Shown: positions 26,847 through 35,045 of the stretch, one piece after another
How the letters are laid out: each line of letters starts with the position of its first letter
Position numbering within the stretch: the stretch's first letter is position 1
DNA from: Microvirga terrae
GTDB taxonomy: Bacteria; Pseudomonadota; Alphaproteobacteria; Rhizobiales; Beijerinckiaceae
Assembly (NCBI RefSeq): GCF_013307435.2
Contig: NZ_CP102845.1
Location: 5,194,001-5,258,000 of the forward strand
Length of the DNA stretch: 64,000 bases
Direction: 5' to 3'
Program-made: the position numbers and the translations under genes
The notes under the pieces: model-generated
What the model was told of the DNA's origin: nothing
The model's input: only the letters and a program-made list of their open reading frames with translations
Databases searched by the model: none

Positions 26847-27713
26847 TCAGACGACCGTGCGGTGCCGTTCGATGCAGGTGGCGAGCACCTCCTCCATCGG
26901 CTTGGTCCACCAGTTGTTCTCCGAGAAGATCTCGACCTCCGAGTAGCCGGCATAACCGACCGCCTCGACGGCCTCACGGATTCCGCGCAGGTCGATGACG
27001 CCGTCACCCATCATGCCGCGGTCGAGCAGCAGGTCCGTGGTGGGCACGAGCCAGTCGCAGACGTGATAGGCGAGCAGCCTGTCGTGTCCCGTGCGGCGGA
27101 TCTGCTCCTTCAGCTCCGGGTCCCACCAGACGTGGTAGACGTCGACCGCAAGACCGAGCATGCCCGTGCGCTCCGGATCGACCCGGTCGCAGATGTCGAG
27201 CGCCTGGCGCATCGTGTTCACGCAGGCACGGTCGGCCGCGTACATGGGATGGAGCGGCTCGATGGCGAGAGGGAGCCCGGCCTGGCGGGAATACTCGAGC
27301 AGGGTCGCAATGCCGTCCTCGACGAGGGTGCGCGCCGCGTCGATGTCCTTCGAAGGCTGCGAGCCGGGCCGCGAGTATTGCGGCAGGCCGCCGACCACGA
27401 GAACGAGACAGGGCGCGCCGAGCGCAACCGCCTCGTCCACGGCGCGGCGGTTGTCGTCGGTCGCCTCCTGCAGCCGCGCCGCGTCGGACGGGAACATGCC
27501 GCCCCGGCAATAGCCGGAGAGCTCCAGTCCCGCATCCTTCACGGCCGCCACGGCCCGGTTGAGACCGACCGCTGCCACCTGGTCGCGCCAGGGCGAGATC
27601 GCCTTGATCTCGGCTCTGGCGCAGGCTTCCGTGATGGCCACGAGATCGCCCTGCTTCCTCACCGTGGCCGTGTTGATCGACAGGGCCCGGTGATCGCCGG
27701 AAAAGTCACGCAT
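26847..27713 (-). CDS. Sugar phosphate isomerase/epimerase family (xylose isomerase-like TIM barrel)
   Basis: An AP-endonuclease-2 / IolE-like TIM barrel of 288 aa. Barrel-end residues that normally hold a divalent metal are in place: IEPLHPMYAADRACVN (Glu, His), AVDVYHVWWDPEL (Asp, His), YHVCDW (His, Asp) and VEIFSENNWW (Glu). Members are isomerases, epimerases, dehydratases or C-glycoside-cleaving lyases, and often work with Gfo/Idh proteins. It is the last gene of the operon, 3 nt after the DUF993 gene. The substrate is unknown. Confidence 0.86.
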   Translation of the reverse strand: MRDFSGDHRALSINTATVRKQGDLVAITEACARAEIKAISPWRDQVAAVGLNRAVAAVKDAGLELSGYCRGGMFPSDAARLQEATDDNRRAVDEAVALGAPCLVLVVGGLPQYSRPGSQPSKDIDAARTLVEDGIATLLEYSRQAGLPLAIEPLHPMYAADRACVNTMRQALDICDRVDPERTGMLGLAVDVYHVWWDPELKEQIRRTGHDRLLAYHVCDWLVPTTDLLLDRGMMGDGVIDLRGIREAVEAVGYAGYSEVEIFSENNWWTKPMEEVLATCIERHRTVV

Positions 27714-27716
27714 CCC

Positions 27717-28907
27717 TTACGCCTCCACCCCGTGCGTGGCCATGACGCAGCGCATGCGCTCTACGGCGAGATCCGGATCGCGCAGCAGGCCGGCCCTGTC
27801 CGCCAGGCGGAAGAGCTCGGCGAGATGCAGGGTCGAGCGTGCGCTCTCCTGTCCGCCCACCATGGTGAAGTGGTCCTGATGGCCGTTGAGATAGGCCATG
27901 AACACCACGCCGGTCTTGTAGAACCGCGTCGGAGCCCGGAAGATGTGCCGCGACAGCGGAACCGTCGGCGCGAGCGCCTCGTGGAACGCGCCGAGGTTGC
28001 CCGCCGCGAGGCTCACGAGAGCCGAGGAGGCCGCCGGCGCGATGGCGTCGAAGATGCCGAGCAGCGCGTGCGAATAGCCCTGGTCGTCGCCGGCGATCAG
28101 CTCGGCATAGTTGAAGTCGTCGCCCGTATACATGCGCACGCCCTTGTCGAGGCGGCGCCGCATGGCGATCTCCTTGTCCTTGTCGAGAAGCGAGATCTTG
28201 ACGCCGTCGACCTTGGACGCATGGGCGTTGATGATCGCCACGCAGGTATCCATGGCGGCGTCGAGATCGGCCGTGCCCCAGTAGCCGGCGAGCGCCGGAT
28301 CGAACATGTCGCCGAGCCAGTGGATGATCACCGGCTCCTTCGCCTGGCCGAGGATACGGTCGTAGACCTTGACGTAGTCATCGGCCGACTTGGCCACGCG
28401 GGCGAGCGCCCGCGACGCCATGAGGATGATGCGCCCGCCGACCGCCTCGATGGCGGCGAACTGCTCCTCGTAGGCGCGGATCACGTCGTCGATGCTGCGC
28501 GCCGCCTCGGGCGCGAGGTGATCCGTGCCGGCGCCGGAGAACACGAGAGCGTTCCCCCGCGCCTTGGCGGCGCCGACCGAGCGGCGGATCAGCTCGAGCG
28601 AAGTGGGCCAGTCGAGGCCCATCCCGCGCTGCGCCGTGTCCATGGCCTCGGCGACGCCGAGACCGAGATCCCAGAGACGCTCGCGGTACGCGATGGTCTT
28701 GTCCCAGTCGATGGCGGCCTGCAGCCACGGATCCGCATCGGCAAGCGGGTCGGCCACCACGTGGGCGGCCGAGAACGCGATGCGGTTCATCGGCCCGCTC
28801 ACCTTGTCGGGGAAGGATTTCGGCGCGGAGAGCTTATAGGTCTCCAGGCTGCGATCCGCCTGGGGCAGGCGGATCGACAGGGCGCTGATGGTCTCAGGCC
28901 GGTTCAT
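27717..28907 (-). CDS. DUF993 family protein (DHDPS-like TIM barrel, uncharacterised)
   Basis: A 396 aa protein I place in DUF993, a family related to dihydrodipicolinate synthase/aldolases but without an established reaction to my knowledge. Visible conserved parts are IAFSAAHVVADPLAD, FSGAGTDHL, VIIHWLGDMFDPALAGYWG, DGVKISLLD (Lys in a Schiff-base-like strand position) and RMYTGDDFNY. The start ATG 28907 follows AAGGAG and overlaps the upstream Gfo/Idh gene by 14 nt; an ATG 27 nt earlier has no such site. In the operon it sits between a Gfo/Idh protein and a TIM-barrel isomerase, so a retro-aldol or dehydration step is plausible but unproven. Confidence 0.82.
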   Translation of the reverse strand: MNRPETISALSIRLPQADRSLETYKLSAPKSFPDKVSGPMNRIAFSAAHVVADPLADADPWLQAAIDWDKTIAYRERLWDLGLGVAEAMDTAQRGMGLDWPTSLELIRRSVGAAKARGNALVFSGAGTDHLAPEAARSIDDVIRAYEEQFAAIEAVGGRIILMASRALARVAKSADDYVKVYDRILGQAKEPVIIHWLGDMFDPALAGYWGTADLDAAMDTCVAIINAHASKVDGVKISLLDKDKEIAMRRRLDKGVRMYTGDDFNYAELIAGDDQGYSHALLGIFDAIAPAASSALVSLAAGNLGAFHEALAPTVPLSRHIFRAPTRFYKTGVVFMAYLNGHQDHFTMVGGQESARSTLHLAELFRLADRAGLLRDPDLAVERMRCVMATHGVEA

Positions 28908-30081
28908 GCTGCTTCTCCTTCGAGGCGCCGACATTCAGCGGCGGCACGTCGACCCAGCGACGCTCGCGCCAGCTCTCGAGAGCGCATTCGACGAGCTGCA
29001 CGCCCTTGGCGCCTTCCACGAGGGTGTACTTGTACGGCGCATCCTCGACCACGTGGCGGACGAACATCTCCCACTGGGTCTTGAAGCCGTTGTCATAGAC
29101 CGTATTGTCGGGGACCGGCTGCCAGGTGTCGTAGAAGTCGATGGTCTGCTTCTGGTCCGGGTTCCAGACCGGCCGCGGCGTGGCCTGGCGCGGCTGGATC
29201 ACGCAATCGGTCAGGCCGGCGACCGCCGAGCCGTGCGTTCCGTCCACGTGGAAGGTGACGAGGTCGTCGCGATACACGCGGGTGCACCAGGACATGTTGA
29301 TATGGGCGATCACGCCGCCGTCGAGCATGAAGGTGGCGTAGGCGGAATCATCGGCCGTCGCCTGATAGGCTTTGCCCTTCTCGTCGACGCGCTCGGGGAT
29401 GTGCGTCGAACCGATGCAGGACACCGAGCGCACCTCGCCGAAGAGATTGTCGAGCACGTAGCGCCAGTGGCAGACCATGTCGAGGATCATGCCGCCGCCG
29501 TCCTCGGAGCGGTAGTTCCAGGACGGGCGCTGGGCCGGCTGGCCCCAATCGCCCTCGAACACCCAGTAGCCGAACTCGCCGCGTACGGAGAGCATACGGC
29601 CGAAGAAGCCGGAATCGCGCAGCATCTTCAGCTTCTGCAGGCCGGGCAGGAACAGCTTGTCCTGCACGGTTCCGTTCTTCACGCCCTTCTCGCGGGCGAG
29701 ACGGACGATCTTCAGGGCCTCCGGCAGGTTCGTGGAGATCGGCTTCTCGCAATATATGTGCTTGCCGGCATTGATGGCCTGCTCGAGCAGGGTCGGGCGC
29801 ATCTGCGTCGTGGCCGCGTCGAAGAAGATCTCGTCCTTCGGATCGGCGATGGCCGCGTCGAGGTCGGTCGTCCAGCGGTCGATGCCATAGGTCTTGGCGA
29901 GTTCCTGGATCTTGTCCGCGTTGCGTCCGACCAGGATCGGGTCGAGCTGAACCCTCGATCCGTCCGACAGCGTCACGCCGCCCTGGGCCCGGATGGCCGC
30001 GACGGAGCGGATGAGATGCTGGTTCATTCCCATGCGGCCGGTGATGCCATGCATCACGATGCCCAATCTGCGCTGAGTCAT
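28894..30081 (-). CDS. Gfo/Idh/MocA family oxidoreductase (copy 4)
   Basis: A 395 aa protein with a divergent nucleotide-binding start, GIVMHGITGRMG, resembling dihydrodipicolinate-reductase-type Rossmann ends, then the conserved CEKPIS loop near residue 111 and GGMILDMVCHWRYVLD in the C-terminal half with the catalytic His. Its Shine-Dalgarno AGGAGA overlaps the stop codon of the enolase-like gene 12 nt upstream, giving tight coupling. A role in oxidising or reducing an imported polyhydroxylated compound is inferred. The unusual first glycine motif separates it from copies 1-3. Confidence 0.87.
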   Translation of the reverse strand: MTQRRLGIVMHGITGRMGMNQHLIRSVAAIRAQGGVTLSDGSRVQLDPILVGRNADKIQELAKTYGIDRWTTDLDAAIADPKDEIFFDAATTQMRPTLLEQAINAGKHIYCEKPISTNLPEALKIVRLAREKGVKNGTVQDKLFLPGLQKLKMLRDSGFFGRMLSVRGEFGYWVFEGDWGQPAQRPSWNYRSEDGGGMILDMVCHWRYVLDNLFGEVRSVSCIGSTHIPERVDEKGKAYQATADDSAYATFMLDGGVIAHINMSWCTRVYRDDLVTFHVDGTHGSAVAGLTDCVIQPRQATPRPVWNPDQKQTIDFYDTWQPVPDNTVYDNGFKTQWEMFVRHVVEDAPYKYTLVEGAKGVQLVECALESWRERRWVDVPPLNVGASKEKQHEPA

Positions 30082-30093
30082 AGCAAAAGTCTC

Positions 30094-31491
30094 CTATCGA
30101 CGATGATGGTGTGCGAGCGGAACGAGACTGCTCCAGTCGGGCTCGGCGCCGCTGGCGAACCCTGGAATAGACAACAGGGACGTGGTCGGGAGCGACCCGC
30201 GTTCGACAGCAAGGCCCAGGCGGCCGCCCTGCTCCCGGTAGAGATCGGGATGCGCGGCCGCAAAGCGCGCCGCTTCCGCGTCCGACGCGAGGCCGAAGCC
30301 CTCGACGTAATGGTGGCCGTTGCGTTCGGCGTGGGGTAGGCCGAGGGTCGCGACGAGCGCGGTATCCTGCTGGATCCCAAGCCCTGCCTGGCACGTGAGA
30401 TCCTCTGCGGAAACGAAGTACCCGCCCGGTCGGATCTCGTTCAGGGCCGAGACGCGAACGGCATTCAGGATGGACTTGTAGAACCCTTTGCAGGCTTTCG
30501 AGGACACGCCGCGATAGCCGAGTTCGACCGCCTGCGGGAAGGCATCGTCATCGCCATCCGCCTCGTCGATGATGAGCGGGATCCCGTCGGCGAGATCGCC
30601 CAGGGGCGCCGCGAAGGTCCCGGCCCGGTCGAACGGCTGCTCGATGTACATTAGGTGATTGCGGAAGGCCCGCAGCCTGCCGCCGTTCATCTCCCGCAGG
30701 AGAACCCCCAGACGTTGCGGATCGTACTGCTCGTTGGCGTCGAGGGTTGCGCGATAATCCGGAACATGCCGCGACAGGAGATCGTGGATCGCCTGCAGCC
30801 GGGCGATGTCCGCATCGACGTCGCCGCCGATCTTGATCTTGAAGAGCCTCAAGCGCGCGAGCCGGATTTCATCCTCGAGCCCGCCGGCGCCCTCCAGGGA
30901 ATCGAGCAGCCCGACTGTGTGCCGCAGCAGGACGTCGCCGACCGGCTGCACGCCGCCTAAGAAGGACTGGATTCGCTCCGCGTCGAGATCCGGCGTCTGG
31001 CGCGCGTCGATGCCGAAGACGTTGCGCCGCACGCCCTCCGGGAAGCCGAGCTTCAGCGCCTTGAGAACGGCATCGGCAACGGCCTTGTCGAGGAGAGCGG
31101 GGCCGAACGAGGCGACGAGGCCGGGCAATTCCCGGTCGGCCGCCCAGGTCTTCTGGGCCGCGAAGCCTCGCACATGATGACCGAAGGCCGTGTCCCAGTC
31201 CTGAGCTTCCGCGTAGTTGCGCGCCGCCTCGCCGAGGCTCGCCTTCAGATCAGCGATGGTGTCTTGCGGCGACTTGGCCGGGTTCTTGTCGAACCATTTC
31301 GGCATCATCATTTCGGCAGTGACGCCGGCTGCCGTACCATTGCCCTCCACCTCGGCGACGACCCGAACGAAGGCCTGCGGCGCCTCGTCGACGGTCACGA
31401 GGCCAAACCGGAACGGCCGCGCGAAGCGCATGGGACGCTCGAAGGTCTGGATCTCGAGGATACGGAGCCGGACGCCGGACATGGTTTTCAA
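30094..31491 (-). CDS. Enolase-superfamily enzyme (mandelate racemase/muconate lactonizing-like)
   Basis: A 465 aa protein, longer than the usual 350-400. The barrel has KIK at 218-220 (KxK catalytic dyad), metal-ligand candidates D251 (DANEQY), E284 (YIEQPF) and D309/E310 (IIDEADGD), and K332 in SSKACKG on a later strand, an arrangement of the muconate-lactonizing subgroup rather than the His-Asp mandelate racemase subgroup. Such enzymes abstract a proton alpha to a carboxylate and then racemise, dehydrate or cycloisomerise. It overlaps the ABC ATPase gene by 4 nt. It could be a sugar-acid dehydratase or act on an amide or aromatic acid; there is not enough to decide. Confidence 0.82.
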   Translation of the reverse strand: MKTMSGVRLRILEIQTFERPMRFARPFRFGLVTVDEAPQAFVRVVAEVEGNGTAAGVTAEMMMPKWFDKNPAKSPQDTIADLKASLGEAARNYAEAQDWDTAFGHHVRGFAAQKTWAADRELPGLVASFGPALLDKAVADAVLKALKLGFPEGVRRNVFGIDARQTPDLDAERIQSFLGGVQPVGDVLLRHTVGLLDSLEGAGGLEDEIRLARLRLFKIKIGGDVDADIARLQAIHDLLSRHVPDYRATLDANEQYDPQRLGVLLREMNGGRLRAFRNHLMYIEQPFDRAGTFAAPLGDLADGIPLIIDEADGDDDAFPQAVELGYRGVSSKACKGFYKSILNAVRVSALNEIRPGGYFVSAEDLTCQAGLGIQQDTALVATLGLPHAERNGHHYVEGFGLASDAEAARFAAAHPDLYREQGGRLGLAVERGSLPTTSLLSIPGFASGAEPDWSSLVPLAHHHRR

Positions 31492-32333
31492 TCCAGGTGG
31501 CCGCGGGCGTAGAAATGCGCGCGGATCTTCTGCGTGAGATCGACGAAGGTCGGATGCCCCATGACGTCCAGATCACGCGGTCGCGGCAGCGTAACGTCGT
31601 AGATCGCCGCAATCGTCCCGGGCCGTTCCGACATGACGACCACGCGGTCCGCGAGGAACACCGCTTCGGGAATCGAGTGGGTGATCAGAAGGATCGTCTT
31701 GCCCGTCTCGTGGTGGATCCGCTGCAGCTCGAGGTTCATGCGCTCGCGCGTCATGGCGTCGAGGGCGCCGAAGGGCTCGTCCATGAGGACGATCTTCGGA
31801 TCGTGCACCAGCGCGCGACAGATGGCGGTGCGCTGCTGCATGCCGCCGGAGAGCTGCCAGGGATACTTGTTCTGAAAGTCCTCGAGCCCCGCCATGGACA
31901 GGAGCTTGCGCGCGCGGGCGAGATGGGTCGCCCGGTCGAGCTTGCGCACCTCGACCGGGAGCATCACGTTGCGCAGCACCGAACGCCAGGGCAGGAGCAC
32001 CGGGCTCTGGAACACGATGCCCACGTCGTCCGGCGGATCCTTCACGGCGACACCGCCGATCTGGACCTGGCCCTCCGTCGGCGGGATGAGGCCGGCCACG
32101 AGCTTCAGGAGCGTGGACTTGCCGCATCCCGAAGGCCCGACCACGGCGACGAACTCGCCTTCCGTGATGTCGAGATTGATCGGCCGCAGGGACGGCACGT
32201 CGCCGCCCCGGGTGCGATAGGTCTTCGCGAGATTGCGGATCTCGATCATATTGCGAGGCGCGGACGCCTCGCTTCTGGGTTCGCTGCCCGGAACGACACG
32301 AAGATGTGCCATGGCATGCGCCTGCCTGCTCAC
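31488..32333 (-). CDS. ABC transporter ATP-binding protein, NitT/TauT/SsuB type
   Basis: The ATPase of the importer formed with the next two genes, 281 aa. Walker A GPSGCGKST, signature LSGGMQQR, Walker B IVLMDEPFGALD and ITHS switch are all present. Translation may start at GTG 32333, whose GTGA overlaps the stop of the binding-protein gene, or at ATG 32312. Conserved sequence begins at MIEIRNLAKTYR. The family imports nitrate, sulfonates, thiamine precursors or other small organic acids. Confidence 0.87.
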   Translation of the reverse strand: MSRQAHAMAHLRVVPGSEPRSEASAPRNMIEIRNLAKTYRTRGGDVPSLRPINLDITEGEFVAVVGPSGCGKSTLLKLVAGLIPPTEGQVQIGGVAVKDPPDDVGIVFQSPVLLPWRSVLRNVMLPVEVRKLDRATHLARARKLLSMAGLEDFQNKYPWQLSGGMQQRTAICRALVHDPKIVLMDEPFGALDAMTRERMNLELQRIHHETGKTILLITHSIPEAVFLADRVVVMSERPGTIAAIYDVTLPRPRDLDVMGHPTFVDLTQKIRAHFYARGHLD

Positions 32334-33337
32334 TGGGTGGCCTTCGGCAGGAAGTCGCGGGTGTAGAAGGCTTTGGGATTCTCCTTCGCCGACGGGTCGA
32401 GACCGCCGTACTCGATGAGGAGATTCACCGTCTCGGCCATGTTGGCATCGGTGACGTTGAACGGACGCTGGTTCTTCGTGTCCTCCGTGCGGTAGAGCGG
32501 GATCGTCAGCTCGAAGCCCTCCTGCAGGGTGTCGGGCTTGCCGGCCTTCGGCAGCGCCTTCAGGACCGCCTGCGTGGCCTCGGCCGGAGCCTTTTCCGCA
32601 CCCTCGATGGCCTTGGTGGTCGCGCTCATGAAGCGGCGCACGAGATCGGTCTTGTCCTTCAGGGTGTCCTTGTGCGCGATGATGCCCGAGGAGACGAGGT
32701 TGACGCCGTAATCCGCGAACATGACCGGCGTGACGTTCTTCCCCGTCGCGTCCTTGATCTTCATGCTCTGGTCCATGACGTAGCCCAGGAGCACGTCGGC
32801 CTGACCGTTGATGACCGCATTGAGCTTCGTCTGCGCGTCACCGGACACGATGCGCATCTCGCTTTCCTTGAGACCTGCTTTCTTGAGGAAGAGCGGCCAG
32901 ATCTGCGACATGGAATCGCCGGGCGTCGTCGCGACCGTCTTGCCGCGCAGATCCTCGGCCTTGCGGATGTTCTTCTCGGAAAAGCCCATCGCCGACATGG
33001 GATTCTTCTGCAGCAGCACCCCCGGAGACATGACGGGAGCGCCCTTCACGGCGGCGCGGATCATGGTCGGGACGTCCGCATAGGCGAAGTCGACGGTCTT
33101 GGCCGCCACGGCCTGCACGGTCACGGCCGAGCCGCGCCCTTCCTGAATCTCGAGATCGATGCCCTCGGCGGCGTAGAGGCCCTTCTCCTTGCCGTAGAAG
33201 AACGGCGCATGCTCGCCATAGACGTACCAGTTGAGCATCAGCACGACCTTGTCGGCGGCCTGAGCCGGCAGCGACACGAAGGGCATGAGAGCCGTCGCGG
33301 CAAAGAGGGTGGCTTTCAGGAACGTACGCTTCTTCAT
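32330..33337 (-). CDS. ABC transporter substrate-binding protein, NMT1/THI5-SsuA type
   Basis: A periplasmic binding protein of 335 aa. The signal peptide MKKRTFLKATLFAATALMPF is cleaved near PAQA-AD. The mature start VVLMLNWYVYGEHAPFFYGKEKGLYAAEGIDLE is typical of the NMT1-like fold, which binds thiamine-pyrimidine precursors, sulfonates or other small ligands. It is not a classical sugar-binding protein, which is notable next to sugar-type enzymes. It is the second gene of the operon, 34 nt after the permease. Confidence 0.87.
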   Translation of the reverse strand: MKKRTFLKATLFAATALMPFVSLPAQAADKVVLMLNWYVYGEHAPFFYGKEKGLYAAEGIDLEIQEGRGSAVTVQAVAAKTVDFAYADVPTMIRAAVKGAPVMSPGVLLQKNPMSAMGFSEKNIRKAEDLRGKTVATTPGDSMSQIWPLFLKKAGLKESEMRIVSGDAQTKLNAVINGQADVLLGYVMDQSMKIKDATGKNVTPVMFADYGVNLVSSGIIAHKDTLKDKTDLVRRFMSATTKAIEGAEKAPAEATQAVLKALPKAGKPDTLQEGFELTIPLYRTEDTKNQRPFNVTDANMAETVNLLIEYGGLDPSAKENPKAFYTRDFLPKATQ

Positions 33338-33371
33338 CAGTTTCCTCCGGTTGGTGCCCCGCCCTTATGGT

Positions 33372-34178
33372 TCAGGCGGTTGCTGCAAAGTCGTGCCGCT
33401 GGCTGGCGTGCCACGGCACGGTGAAACGTTCGATGAGGTCGATGATCCAGAACAGGATGACGCTGATCAGCGCCAGGATCACGAGCGCCGCGAACATGGT
33501 CGGCAGCTCGAAATTGCCGATGGACCGCTGCAGGACGAACCCGATGCCCGAATTGGCGCCCACGAACTCTCCGACCACCGCGCCGACCACGGCCAGCGTC
33601 ACGGAGACCTTCAGGCCCGCGAAGATGGCCGGCATGGCATGCGGCAGGCTCACCATGGTGAAGGCCTGGAGGCGGGACGCCTTCATGGAGCGGACCAGAT
33701 CGCGCATCTCGGGGTCGAGCGACTTGAAGCCCTGCACGCCGGCGACCACCACGGGGAAGAAGCCGAGCAGGAAGGCCGAGATCACCTTCGGGGCCATGCC
33801 GAAGCCGAACCACACCACGAAGAGGGGCGCCACTGCGACCTTGGGGATCGACTGCGAGAAGACGAGCAGCGGGTAGACGTAGGATTCGACGGTGCGCGAC
33901 CCGGCGATCAGCATGGCGATCGGGATCCCGAACGCAGCGGAGAGGAAGAACCCGCCGAGCGTCGCCATGGTGGTCGGAACGGCCTCGATGAGCAGCTTGT
34001 CGCCCTCATTCCAGAACGCCACCGCCACATCCTTCGGGGGCGGGACCAGGTAGGCCGGAATGGCGAAGATGCGAACCGTCAGGTCCCAGAGTACGACGGT
34101 CAGGATGAGAAGCCCGAACGGCTTGATCCAGGCGGAGTTCAGCAGGGTCTGACCGGCGCGCGCGAGCTTCGACGTCAT
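33372..34178 (-). CDS. ABC transporter permease, SsuC/TauC type
   Basis: An inner-membrane permease of 268 aa with six predicted segments and an EAA-like loop around residue 165-185 (DPEMRDLVRSMKASRLQAFTMV). It forms the channel with the NMT1-type binding protein and the ATPase. It is the first gene of the seven-gene operon; a 14 bp palindrome at 34242-34255 lies 64 bp before it, just downstream of the TetR gene. Confidence 0.88.
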   Translation of the reverse strand: MTSKLARAGQTLLNSAWIKPFGLLILTVVLWDLTVRIFAIPAYLVPPPKDVAVAFWNEGDKLLIEAVPTTMATLGGFFLSAAFGIPIAMLIAGSRTVESYVYPLLVFSQSIPKVAVAPLFVVWFGFGMAPKVISAFLLGFFPVVVAGVQGFKSLDPEMRDLVRSMKASRLQAFTMVSLPHAMPAIFAGLKVSVTLAVVGAVVGEFVGANSGIGFVLQRSIGNFELPTMFAALVILALISVILFWIIDLIERFTVPWHASQRHDFAATA

Positions 34179-34241
34179 GAAGCGTCTTCCTCAAGGGCGT
34201 TTCCAAAGCGTATGTCGGAGGCGGCTTCTGCCGCTCTATGT

Positions 34242-34255
34242 AACCAACTGGTTAA
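34242..34255. promoter_or_regulatory. Candidate TetR operator TAACCA-AC-TGGTTA
   Basis: A perfect dyad with 6 bp arms in the 121 bp gap between the TetR gene and the seven-gene operon, both on the minus strand. Size and position fit a TetR-family site repressing the importer operon. The gap is AT-rich around TTAATTAG, suiting a promoter. Confidence 0.6.
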
Positions 34256-34299
34256 TTAGACGCCCGGTTGTCAGACATGTCAAGCGCCGATTGGAAAAT

Positions 34300-34941
34300 T
34301 CAGGCGCGCACGCCGGCCAGGACGAAATCGACCACGTGGTCGATCCGCTCCTTCATGGCAGGAGCCGACAGAAGCTCGCGCCCGAAGGCTACGGACAGGG
34401 TATAGACGTTCGACAAGTAGAAGTAGCAGAGCCCCGCAATGGACACGTAGAGCTGAACCGGATCGATCCCGGGCCGAATGTCCCTGGACGTTTCACCGCG
34501 CTTCAGGATGACGCCGATCGTCTCGATCACCGGGGAGTTCATGGTGTGCACCTGCTGCGACTTCTTGAGGTGCTTGGCCCGATGCTGGTTCTCGGTGTTG
34601 AGCAGCATCATGAATTCGGGATGCCGGACGAAGTAATTCCAGGTGAAGCGTACGAGCTCCTCGAGGGCCTGCAGCGGTGTCAGCTCCTCGAGATGAAGCT
34701 CCCGCTCGGCCGCCCGGATATGATCATAGGCCGCCTCGAGGGTCGCCAGGAATAGCGCCTCCTTGCTCCCGTAATAGTAGTAGAGCATGCGCTTGTTGGT
34801 GCGGGCGGCCTCCGCAATCTGATCGACGCGCGCGCCGCCATAGCCGTGGCCGGCGAACTCCGCCGTGGCAGCCTCCAGGATCCGCCGCTTCGTCGCTTCG
34901 GCGTCTCGGATGACCTGTTTGCTGACGGCAGGAGCGTTCAT
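34300..34941 (-). CDS. TetR family transcriptional regulator
   Basis: A 213 aa protein. The N-terminal HTH (about 16-62) reads TKRRILEAATAEFAGHGYGG then VDQIAEAARTNKRMLYYYYGSKEALF, a standard TetR DNA-binding domain. The C-terminal part (about 80-213) with RHPEFMMLLNTEN and a hydrophobic ligand helix bundle resembles RutR/YcdC-like regulators. It lies directly upstream of and co-directional with the importer/enolase operon, so it most likely senses that operon's substrate or an intermediate. Confidence 0.87.
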   Translation of the reverse strand: MNAPAVSKQVIRDAEATKRRILEAATAEFAGHGYGGARVDQIAEAARTNKRMLYYYYGSKEALFLATLEAAYDHIRAAERELHLEELTPLQALEELVRFTWNYFVRHPEFMMLLNTENQHRAKHLKKSQQVHTMNSPVIETIGVILKRGETSRDIRPGIDPVQLYVSIAGLCYFYLSNVYTLSVAFGRELLSAPAMKERIDHVVDFVLAGVRA

Positions 34942-35045
34942 GACAATCCAGATTGCTGCAGCTTTGCCGTGGCAAGGCCGGCGTGCGGGTTCAGCCTTGT
35001 ACCATCACCGGACGGCAAACCGAAGCCGCCAGGACGGCGCCCGCA

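Noticed and set aside
26778..29084. A 768-codon plus-strand frame opposite the TIM-barrel and DUF993 genes
   Set aside because: Low-complexity shadow; the minus-strand genes have conserved motifs and ribosome sites.
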